The notes under the pieces: generated by a model
Seen by the model: the letters and a program-made list of their open reading frames with translations, nothing else
Databases searched by the model: none
Told to the model about the DNA's origin: nothing
Part shown: one piece after another, positions 53,444 through 60,037 of the stretch
How positions within the stretch are numbered: the first letter of the stretch is position 1
Layout of the letters: each line of letters begins with the position of its first letter
Made by a program: the position numbers and the translations under genes
DNA from: a virus
Reading direction: 5' to 3' (one strand)
Length of the DNA: 64,000 bases
IMG/VR virus record: IMGVR_UViG_3300025162_000046
Location: 1 to 64,000 of that record

Positions 53444-53873
53444 AATTGCCTGCTCCGTGCAATCGCATTTTCATACGATCCGCAATATACTTGAGAAAGG
53501 ATTGATACTGTTGCATTCTGATCCCGTATTTGATTGTGGGAAGTTCTGAGTCGCCGATCAACTCTTTAATTTCCGTCCACTCTTTGCCTTCAATATTTTT
53601 ATAATAATAGCATATAGCAAGTTGGATTGTATCTTTGAAATCTTCTTTGCGCGGGAAAATAATTGTTTTTCCGTCGAGTAGCTGTAAAAGATCCGTGAAT
53701 CTATCCAACCCCAAAAGGTCATAAACTTCCACTAAAGATAATAGTGCTTCATTCTTTTCTGCATTCTTGAAAAGATGTAGACGGATAATATCTTCAATTA
53801 TTTTCTTTGATTGATCTGTCTTGATTGTTTCCTGCACCTTCTGTTGAAATACAGACTTGGGGGTCTTATACAT
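53436..53873 (-). CDS. Unknown small protein
   Basis: 145 residues, helical. Segments SVFQQKVQETIKTDQSKKII and KEWTEIKELIGDSELPTIK are visible. Leads the minus-strand pair, with ACTAATTA (53897-53890, leftward) and CGAGGAG before its ATG. Could be a tail-assembly chaperone by position, but no motif supports this. Confidence 0.6.
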   Translation of the reverse strand: MYKTPKSVFQQKVQETIKTDQSKKIIEDIIRLHLFKNAEKNEALLSLVEVYDLLGLDRFTDLLQLLDGKTIIFPRKEDFKDTIQLAICYYYKNIEGKEWTEIKELIGDSELPTIKYGIRMQQYQSFLKYIADRMKMRLHGAGNYE

Positions 53874-53889
53874 GTTTTATGTCTCCTCG

Positions 53890-53929
53890 TAATTAGTGGC
53901 GCATTAAAAATCCAAAGGTATACTAATTA
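53890..53929. promoter_or_regulatory. Back-to-back ACTAATTA motifs between divergent genes
   Basis: One copy reads leftward (53897-53890) into the gene at 53873 and one rightward (53922-53929) into the gene at 53946. Both point toward their gene, which fixes the motif's orientation. Confidence 0.65.
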
Positions 53930-53945
53930 TCTTAGAGGGTAAATT

Positions 53946-54557
53946 ATGACAGACACACAGCATTTTATGGTCTCAATAGATGAAGGAAATTCGCAAGGCG
54001 TTTATTGCGCATATTGCGGAGAAAAAATAATTCCCTCCAAAGATGATTTAGGGGGGTATAGTTTTCAGTGCTCCTGTAATGACGCATTAAGCGAGCAGCG
54101 CCTATACCAGATGAAGGCAGATGTAGAAAAAGAACTTGGAGCATTTCTTCAAGAGAAAACTACCTCAATGCAAATCAACGAAATCCGCACGCGCATCGTT
54201 ATTTACGAGCAGCATACACATGGATTGAAAATAAAATTACAAGAATTGATGAATAGAGAAGCAGGAGTTGTTCCTGAGGAAGGAGTCTCTACCCTGGTAG
54301 TAAAACTCCCTGAGCCAGAGGAAGTTCCTATGGAACTTTTTGATGAAGTGTTTGTAGGGCCCGAGGACGAGAGCAATCTCGCTCAGGCTGACCTTCATGT
54401 TTCCTCGAATTTTTCTATCCCTGAAGAAATACCAGAAGGAGAAGAGCTATCAGAAGAGGCATTTGAAGAAATTGTTCTCCCCGCTGAAGAGTTACCCATT
54501 ATTGAAGAATCTGTTCCTTTTGCTGAGGAATTTGAAGAAGAAGAGGGTATACTATAA
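53946..54557 (+). CDS. Zinc-finger protein with long acidic tail
   Basis: 203 residues. An N-terminal zinc motif (about 20-42) reads YCAYCGEKIIP followed by FQCSCND. A helical region (about 50-105, VEKELGAFLQEKTTSMQINE) follows, then about 90 residues very rich in Glu. Function unknown; acidic tails like this can mimic DNA or mediate partner binding. A strong terminator follows. Confidence 0.6.
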   Translation: MTDTQHFMVSIDEGNSQGVYCAYCGEKIIPSKDDLGGYSFQCSCNDALSEQRLYQMKADVEKELGAFLQEKTTSMQINEIRTRIVIYEQHTHGLKIKLQELMNREAGVVPEEGVSTLVVKLPEPEEVPMELFDEVFVGPEDESNLAQADLHVSSNFSIPEEIPEGEELSEEAFEEIVLPAEELPIIEESVPFAEEFEEEEGIL

Positions 54558-54595
54558 ACAGGATATCATTGACCCCGATGTCCTCTCTCCTCCTT

Positions 54596-54621
54596 AAACC
54601 CAGCTAACCACTGGGTTTTTT
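54596..54621 (+). terminator. Intrinsic terminator
   Basis: AAACCCAG (54596-54603), a seven-base loop, CTGGGTTT and further Ts to 54621. Confidence 0.8.
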
Positions 54622-54670
54622 ATGCGCGAATGATTTTCTGCGGTGTATATTTATCAAGAGAGGAGTGTAT

Positions 54671-54943
54671 ATGGAACTCAACTTATCTATTACTGAGATT
54701 GATAATGGGTATCTGGTTCATACGGGAGGATCAACCTTCCAGTCCCTCGCTGCAACGAATCGCGCGTTTGTCGGCTCTAAGGATAATCCAACAGTCGCAG
54801 AGGAGTTCTTGCAATTCGTCAGCGAGGAAATCCTGTTCAAACTAATGGGCCGCTCTAAGCACTTTGGAGGGAATATACACGGGCGAGTCAAAGTAGAAGT
54901 CTCGTTCACCGAAGATCCTGACAACCCGGTCGAAATGCACTAA
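54671..54943 (+). CDS. Unknown small protein
   Basis: 90 residues from ATG 54671 (AGGAG five bases upstream; GTG 54665 is too close to it). Begins MELNLSITEIDNGYLVHTGG and has an acidic end (FTEDPDNPVEMH). Not recognised. First gene after the terminator and before GroEL. Confidence 0.6.
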   Translation: MELNLSITEIDNGYLVHTGGSTFQSLAATNRAFVGSKDNPTVAEEFLQFVSEEILFKLMGRSKHFGGNIHGRVKVEVSFTEDPDNPVEMH

Positions 54944-54950
54944 AAGAATT

Positions 54951-54963
54951 GTTATATTAGACT
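54951..54963 (+). promoter_or_regulatory. GTTATATTAGACT motif before groEL
   Basis: Seven bases after the preceding stop and 15 before ATG 54979, with GAAGGAGAG between. Member of the TATATTAG set. Confidence 0.4.
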
Positions 54964-54978
54964 CACGAAGGAGAGATA

Positions 54979-56631
54979 ATGTCTAAAGATATGTTATATG
55001 GAGAGGACGCAAGAAAAAAGCTGATGTCGGGAATTACCAAACTTTCAGAAGCCGTTTCAACTACTTTAGGACCTCGCGGTCGCAATGTTATTATCACGCG
55101 CCAATTCGGTTCGCCCCTTATTACTAAGGATGGCGTGACGGTAGCAAAGGAAATCGATCTTAAAGATCCCTATGAAAATATGGGCGCACAGCTTATTAAA
55201 GAAGCCGCGACCAGAACAAATACCCAAGCAGGTGATGGGACCACTACAGCAACTGTGCTCGCATATGCCATTGCTAAAGAAGGCATAAAAATGGTAGCGA
55301 CGGGGTATGATCCTATCTCTATCAAGAGAGGTATCGATGAAGGCGTGAGAGTCGCACTTGCCGCACTCGACAATATCAAACGAGATGTCAAAACCAAAGA
55401 AGACATTCTCAACATAGCCACAATCTCCGCGAATGGAGATACTGAAGTGGGTCAGCAAATCGCCGATGCCATGGAGCATGTTGGTAATGATGGCGTCGTG
55501 ACGGTTGAAGAATCCCGCACCATGAATACCTATGTGGATTATGTAGAAGGCATGCAACTTGACCGTGGATATATGTCGCCGTATTTTGCTACGGATGAGC
55601 ATATGAATTGCACTCTCGAAGCGCCCTACATTCTTGTAACTAATAAGACCATTTCCAATCTTCAAAGCATAGTTCCTCTACTCACAATGCTTCAGCGAGC
55701 AGATAGACCTTTGCTCATCATTGCGGATAATGTTGAGGGTTCGGCTATGCAAGCCCTTATTATCAATAGTATGAAGGGCGTTCTCAAATCCTGCGCTATT
55801 CGAAGTCCCGGGTATGGTGAACATCGATTTGAATTCCTTAAGGATATTGCAATTCTCACTGGCGCTACTTATGTCGATGAAGGGGCGGGAATGGAGTTTG
55901 CAACTCTCTCCCTGGAAAGCCTTGGTCAGGCGGGTAAAGTAAAAATCACAGCGCAGAGCACTACTATTATCGAGGGCGCAGGAACACCAGAGGCGCTGGC
56001 AGGTCGAGTAGATCAGCTTCGTATGCTTCTTAATGAATCATCGTCCGATTATGAGAAAGAGAAGTATCAAGAGCGTATCGCTAAACTCGCTGGTGGCGTA
56101 GCTATTATCAATGTCGGAGCAAACTCCGAAGTTGAGATGAAAGAGAAGAAGCACAGAGTTGAAGACGCTCTCTCAGCTACTCGCGCCGCTCTTGAAGAAG
56201 GTATTGTTCCTGGCGGTGGACTGTCCCTCGTCTACGCAGCAACACAAATGAACAATCTGAAAGCCCCTCAGGGATGGACAGAGGCTCATGCCGCTGGTTA
56301 TCGAATCGTGCAAAAAGCCCTCGAAGAACCGATGCGCAAGATAGCGGATAACGCCGGGGTAAGCGGTGATGTTGTTGTTGGTAAGGTTCTTGAAACTTTC
56401 GAAGCAAATAACACGCTTCTTAAAAAAATTGATTCTTACTATCAGGGGTATAACGCAGCCTCGGGCGAATGGGTTGACATGTATGTGGCGGGAGTCATCG
56501 ACCCTGTCAAAGTCACACGGTCAGCATTGCAGAACGCGGGCTCGGTAGCAGGAATGCTCTTGACTACTGAGTGTGCTATTGTAGATCTTCCTGAGCCGCA
56601 GCAGCCAATGCCCCAGATGCCAGAGATGTAA
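54979..56631 (+). CDS. groEL: GroEL-type chaperonin
   Basis: 550 residues, full length for group I chaperonins. Folds proteins inside a double ring using ATP. Hallmarks: TTLGPRGRNVII, DGVTVAKEIDL, AGDGTTTATVLA (ATP site), GMQLDRGYMSPYFATD, KKHRVEDALSATRAALEEG and VPGGGLSLVYAA. The C-terminus ends PQQPMPQMPEM instead of the usual Gly-Gly-Met repeats. No GroES-like gene follows, so it must use the host co-chaperonin, another phage gene outside the window, or none. Phage GroELs are known from some large phages. Confidence 0.95.
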   Translation: MSKDMLYGEDARKKLMSGITKLSEAVSTTLGPRGRNVIITRQFGSPLITKDGVTVAKEIDLKDPYENMGAQLIKEAATRTNTQAGDGTTTATVLAYAIAKEGIKMVATGYDPISIKRGIDEGVRVALAALDNIKRDVKTKEDILNIATISANGDTEVGQQIADAMEHVGNDGVVTVEESRTMNTYVDYVEGMQLDRGYMSPYFATDEHMNCTLEAPYILVTNKTISNLQSIVPLLTMLQRADRPLLIIADNVEGSAMQALIINSMKGVLKSCAIRSPGYGEHRFEFLKDIAILTGATYVDEGAGMEFATLSLESLGQAGKVKITAQSTTIIEGAGTPEALAGRVDQLRMLLNESSSDYEKEKYQERIAKLAGGVAIINVGANSEVEMKEKKHRVEDALSATRAALEEGIVPGGGLSLVYAATQMNNLKAPQGWTEAHAAGYRIVQKALEEPMRKIADNAGVSGDVVVGKVLETFEANNTLLKKIDSYYQGYNAASGEWVDMYVAGVIDPVKVTRSALQNAGSVAGMLLTTECAIVDLPEPQQPMPQMPEM

Positions 56632-56644
56632 TAAGGGAGAGATT

Positions 56645-56911
56645 ATGGCTCGTCAAGCAAAACTGCATATAGTATACCAAGCAAGAGTAACCCCTATTCT
56701 AAAATGGCCGCATCGAAAAATAGTAGTCAATTTTGATTCCCAATTGGTATTTCCTACTTTTGAACTTGCGGAGAAATTCGCTCCATATTATGTTCGACAA
56801 TTGATCGAGATTGGTGTGCTGAATATCAATGACAAGTATGAAGTTGGGGTTATTCAACTTAATGTTTTTGATGGTGCTATCGACGCCAATGGAGTGGAGG
56901 CTGCATCATGA
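56645..56911 (+). CDS. Unknown small protein after GroEL
   Basis: 88 residues, alpha/beta (PHRKIVVNFDSQLVFPTFEL). Not a GroES: the expected 'PL-x-D-R' opening and mobile loop are absent. Overlaps the next gene by four bases (ATGA). Function unknown. Confidence 0.6.
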   Translation: MARQAKLHIVYQARVTPILKWPHRKIVVNFDSQLVFPTFELAEKFAPYYVRQLIEIGVLNINDKYEVGVIQLNVFDGAIDANGVEAAS

Positions 56912-57324
56912 GTGACGACGGAGTGCATGTTGATTATACCACCATTATGAATAGCGCCACAATAGATTTTCCTTCAATGTATGAAGTAGTAATTGGTAGG
57001 TTTTTCGATGAAAAGGTAGGAGAAAAAACTCATCCGATGACGGATGAGTTGTGTGAGAAGCTCAAAGCCAAAAGAGATTTTGGATTGAAAAAATATGGCG
57101 AGCACTCTTTTCAAAGCTCATTTCAAAATGCAATGACTTCTCCCGTGCTTGACCATCTTGAAGAAGAGTTGCTTGATTCTATTAACTATCTCTTGCATAT
57201 TAAATTTCAATTACTTTTTATGTCGACAACTTCGACATTCCCCGACGCCGCTCTTGGCCAGATAATGGCTACATATAGCCAACTCAAATTTCTTAAAAAA
57301 ACCCTTGAAAATCCAGGTGCCTAA
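56908..57324 (+). CDS. MazG-like nucleotide pyrophosphohydrolase
   Basis: 138 residues. KLKAKRDFGLKKYGEHSFQS followed by LDHLEEELLDSINYLLHIKF fits the all-alpha MazG/dUTPase-like superfamily, where the E-E-x-x-D cluster binds magnesium and the Lys-Tyr-Gly segment lines the base pocket. Expected to cleave a nucleoside triphosphate to monophosphate and pyrophosphate; substrate unknown. It fits the neighbouring Nudix gene in a nucleotide-cleaning role. Confidence 0.55.
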   Translation: MSDDGVHVDYTTIMNSATIDFPSMYEVVIGRFFDEKVGEKTHPMTDELCEKLKAKRDFGLKKYGEHSFQSSFQNAMTSPVLDHLEEELLDSINYLLHIKFQLLFMSTTSTFPDAALGQIMATYSQLKFLKKTLENPGA

Positions 57325-57614
57325 TGGGTTTGATAACTTATCCTCTTAGATTTTTCAATGCCTCAGAACCCGCTCAGATGATCATGCAATCTAACCCCGG
57401 GTCCGTCTTGGATGCAACGATGCCGCCAGGATTGCTTATGCCTCTGTGTGTGGCGTGTAATACGGGCGAGGGAATTCTTCGCGAGGAAAAGGAAGCTCTC
57501 TTCAGGTATCGTTGTGTTATCTGCGGGTTTGAAACTGATTGGGGTGATCGGGATATGGTTGCTCAACAATGGGCCAATTGCAACGATCCAAATATTCCGA
57601 CTAATTTAATATGA
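57324..57614 (+). CDS. Zinc-ribbon protein (Lar-like)
   Basis: 96 residues. Two cysteine pairs, CVACNTGEG and YRCVICGFETDW, followed by AQQWANC, give the layout of Lar-like restriction-alleviation proteins and other small phage zinc ribbons. Function not proven. Starts on the last base of the preceding gene's stop (TAATG), and ends PTNLI within an ACTAATTT variant of the boundary motif. Confidence 0.5.
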   Translation: MGLITYPLRFFNASEPAQMIMQSNPGSVLDATMPPGLLMPLCVACNTGEGILREEKEALFRYRCVICGFETDWGDRDMVAQQWANCNDPNIPTNLI

Positions 57615-57871
57615 CAACACTATTCTCACCCGGGGACATTGTATTTGTGCCTAATATGTGTTCTCTATACTCTATGTCATACTACGGAGAGCATAAGAAA
57701 GAAGGCCTGGGATGTCCTTGCAAATGGGTGCATGCAAAAGCAAAAGTAACACATTTACACGGCAACTTCGCTCATGTGGTCGATCTGACAAATGTGGATC
57801 ATAAGACAGCCTTTTATCATCTCGATCTCACTTTAGTGCAGCGAGCAGGAGCAGAAGATGGACAAGATTGA
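57611..57871 (+). CDS. Unknown small protein
   Basis: 86 residues. SPGDIVFVPNMCSLYSMSYY and ATVTHLHGNFAHVVDLTN-like strands suggest a small beta-barrel (SH3-like) fold. Overlaps both neighbours by a few bases, so it is part of the coupled 56645-58385 unit. Not recognised. Confidence 0.6.
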   Translation: MTTLFSPGDIVFVPNMCSLYSMSYYGEHKKEGLGCPCKWVHAKAKVTHLHGNFAHVVDLTNVDHKTAFYHLDLTLVQRAGAEDGQD

Positions 57872-58385
57872 AAAGGAATTATCAATAGGAACGATCATAA
57901 CAGACGGACAATACATTCTTGCTTGTCGACCCTACGGCCGTAAGGATAAGGAGCATTCGTTCGACTTGCCTAAAGGCAGGTGGGAGGAGGGAGAAACCTA
58001 CATTGAAACCGCTGTTCGAGAATGTAAAGAAGAAACGGGGTTTGATCTGTGGCCTGACCATCTTATCGCTCTTGGCAGGTTTGAGTATATACCTACTAAG
58101 GACTTGTATCTCTTTCTTGTGGCCCTCGATTTTATGCCTGAGCATAGCACTTTGAAGTGTCCCTCGAAATTCGAAGTAGACGGGAAGCAAGTCCCCGAAG
58201 TAATAGGATATAAGAATGTTCCGATCACAGAGTTACATTGGTTTTTTAGATCAATGGAACCTGTCATCAAAGCGGCTCTTGAAAATTTCGATAAACGAAT
58301 TGAAGAGGACCCTGAGGCGCAGGTGGCGCTCCCCGAAAAAAATTCACAAGAAGAAATAGAAAACCGAAAACAGCCGGTATATTAG
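57858..58385 (+). CDS. Nudix hydrolase
   Basis: 175 residues. Complete Nudix box G-x5-E-x7-RE-x2-EE-x-G: GRWEEGETYIETAVRECKEETG (about 40-61). Hydrolyses nucleoside diphosphates linked to another group, such as damaged nucleotides, dinucleotide polyphosphates or capped/NAD-linked RNA; the substrate cannot be told. The C-terminal about 30 residues are acidic and likely flexible. Starts inside the previous gene. Confidence 0.88.
   Translation: MDKIEKELSIGTIITDGQYILACRPYGRKDKEHSFDLPKGRWEEGETYIETAVRECKEETGFDLWPDHLIALGRFEYIPTKDLYLFLVALDFMPEHSTLKCPSKFEVDGKQVPEVIGYKNVPITELHWFFRSMEPVIKAALENFDKRIEEDPEAQVALPEKNSQEEIENRKQPVY
58378..58385 (+). promoter_or_regulatory. TATATTAG motif before the gp46/SbcC-like gene
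   Basis: Contains the Nudix stop TAG; seven bases separate it from ATG 58393, where no ribosome-binding sequence is visible. Confidence 0.35.
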
Positions 58386-58392
58386 TTATAAT

Positions 58393-58818
58393 ATGATTAC
58401 TCTAAACAGTTTGACTATCAAAAACTTTATCTGCGTTGAGTCCGCCGATTTCGATTTTATCAACAACTATATCACAGTTTTCTTTGGGGCGAATGGTAGC
58501 GGCAAATGCATCGAAGGCTCTACAAGAATCAAAACCAAACAATTCGGGGAACTCCCAATTAAAGAACTTTTTAAGAAATTGGAAGTTTCACCTTCTGTTA
58601 AAATGGCTCTTCCCAAAGAAGGACTTGAAGTTTGGACTGATGAGGGGTGGAAATCCATTGAGGCATTCTGGATCACCCCGCCCGAGCCTTTGTGGGAACT
58701 GGAATTAGATGATGGTATAGTTCTGCGAGCCAGTGCAGACCATCGTGTAATGACGCAGCGCGGCTGGGTGAAGCTAAAGGATCTCCAGGAATCAGATGAG
58801 ATTCTGCGGGAAGAATGA
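58393..58818 (+). CDS. SbcC/Rad50-like ATPase N-part fused to N-intein
   Basis: 141 residues: 38 of the ATPase, then a 103-residue split-intein N-half. The host part has the Rad50-type opening ITLNSLTIKNFICVESADF and Walker A FFGANGSGK. The next residue is the intein's catalytic Cys (CIEGSTRIKT). The frame ends ESDEILREE and stop. Trans-splicing to the product of 59918-61987 restores GSGKSSIFEAI, a perfect ABC-type P-loop. Until spliced, neither half can bind ATP. Confidence 0.9.
   Translation: MITLNSLTIKNFICVESADFDFINNYITVFFGANGSGKCIEGSTRIKTKQFGELPIKELFKKLEVSPSVKMALPKEGLEVWTDEGWKSIEAFWITPPEPLWELELDDGIVLRASADHRVMTQRGWVKLKDLQESDEILREE
58507..58815 (+). mobile_element. Split intein, N-terminal half (SbcC/gp46)
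   Basis: 103 residues starting CIEGSTRIKTKQFGELPI, with a B-block-like RASADHRVMTQRGWVKL, ending in a stop. The same style of ending as the reductase N-intein. Confidence 0.88.
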
Positions 58819-58839
58819 CAATCTATCCGGATACTCCCT

Positions 58840-58847
58840 ACTAATTA
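58840..58847 (+). promoter_or_regulatory. ACTAATTA motif before the inserted endonuclease gene
   Basis: Lies between the N-intein stop and ATG 58864, giving the inserted endonuclease its own candidate promoter. Confidence 0.55.
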
Positions 58848-58863
58848 ATTCAGGGGATTTATC

Positions 58864-59970
58864 ATGGATTTACAAACTCTTGCAAAAAATCTTTATGGTG
58901 AGGATTATTCTTTATGGCAACTCGGTTCGTTGAGGCGACAACTACAAAAAAAGAAAATAACCGAAGTTGATATTACTTGGAGAGAAGAAGAAAATGGTTT
59001 CGGCGCTTGGGATATGATTCATGGTATCCCTTTATCTTGTAATACTTATTGGCATAGCTATGCTTGCACTTCTTGTGGTAAAAAAATTATTGATATAGAT
59101 CGAAATCATAAACGCCGGGCTAATCCTACCCTTTGCGGGCATTGCAGCAAATCAAAAACTTTAACAGAAGTGAATCGAAATTCCAATAAAGTAAAAAACG
59201 CAGAGATTTTTGCTGACCCTCTTCTAGGCTCTATTCGGAAAGAAAAACTAAGAGAAAATAGGATTCGAATAAACCAAACTGTGATGGCAGATTTTATTCG
59301 AAACTTGTCGCCGGAGAGAAAAGAACAAATAGCCATTCAGAAGAAACAAACTTGGGGGGCTCGTCCAGTAGAGGAAAAAAAGGAAATCAATAAAACTCGC
59401 AATGGCTATCTTTATAAAAGTGAAAAGGAGATACAAGAACGAGTACAAAGAGGGGTAGAGACTAAGAAAAAAAACTTAGCTAAACTGTCCTCGGAAGAGA
59501 TCCGACAAAAAACCTTAGAGAGGGTGGCAAAAATGAAAGCTACCATTCGATCTAAACCTAAAGACCTGAGGTTTAATCACCCTGAGCGTAGATATGTAAA
59601 GGGGAAGCAAGGTGAGGTAGGGGGTGTTTATTTTCAATCATCTTACGAAGAAGCCGTATTACAGTTTTGTTGCATGAAAATGTATAAGATACAAAGAGGG
59701 CCGGCACTTGAATACTATAATCCAATAGGAAAAAGTATTTCTCTTTATTTTGTGGACTTTTTGATAAACGATACTCTTTTAGTAGAGATAAAAAGTAATT
59801 ATACTTGGGATCAAAATATAGAAATCAATAAGGCGAAAGAAAGATGCGCTCAGTCGTATGCACAAGAACAAGGGTTGACCTATCTGACGCTTATATTATC
59901 CAAGGAGGATATCAAGGATGTCAACAAGATTCTCGAAAATACGTTCAATAAAGAATTTAGAGAGAACTGA
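58864..59970 (+). CDS. Homing endonuclease inserted in a fractured gene, PD-(D/E)XK-like
   Basis: 368 residues, located between the two halves of the SbcC-like gene. N-terminal zinc-binding pairs: CTSCGKKIID and LCGHCSKSK (about 60-98). A basic middle with NUMOD-like repeats (SPERKEQIAIQKKQTWGA, SSEEIRQKTLERVAKMK). The C-terminal nuclease (about 255-360) shows FQSSYEEAVLQF, then YFVDFLINDTLLVEIKSNY, matching D...E-x-K catalysis. Neither GIY-YIG nor classical HNH. It overlaps the start of the C-part by 53 bases. Endonuclease genes between split-intein halves are known from 'fractured' genes. Confidence 0.75.
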   Translation: MDLQTLAKNLYGEDYSLWQLGSLRRQLQKKKITEVDITWREEENGFGAWDMIHGIPLSCNTYWHSYACTSCGKKIIDIDRNHKRRANPTLCGHCSKSKTLTEVNRNSNKVKNAEIFADPLLGSIRKEKLRENRIRINQTVMADFIRNLSPERKEQIAIQKKQTWGARPVEEKKEINKTRNGYLYKSEKEIQERVQRGVETKKKNLAKLSSEEIRQKTLERVAKMKATIRSKPKDLRFNHPERRYVKGKQGEVGGVYFQSSYEEAVLQFCCMKMYKIQRGPALEYYNPIGKSISLYFVDFLINDTLLVEIKSNYTWDQNIEINKAKERCAQSYAQEQGLTYLTLILSKEDIKDVNKILENTFNKEFREN

Positions 59971-60037
59971 AAATTGCTATGATATTCAGGTCGCAGATAT
60001 TCAGCGGTACTTCTCTAATGGAATTGTAAGCCATAAT
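59918..60037 (+). mobile_element. Split intein, C-terminal half (SbcC/gp46)
   Basis: 40 residues with F block CYDIQVADIQRYFSNGI and terminal SHN, followed by Ser as +1 residue. It has an independent start and ribosome-binding site. Confidence 0.9.

Noticed and set aside
55066-55665. 199-residue minus-strand ORF inside groEL
   Set aside because: Antisense to a highly conserved gene, with no ribosome-binding site or recognisable features.
56645-56911. GroES/gp31-like co-chaperonin after groEL
   Set aside because: Size is right, but the conserved opening and mobile-loop patterns are absent.
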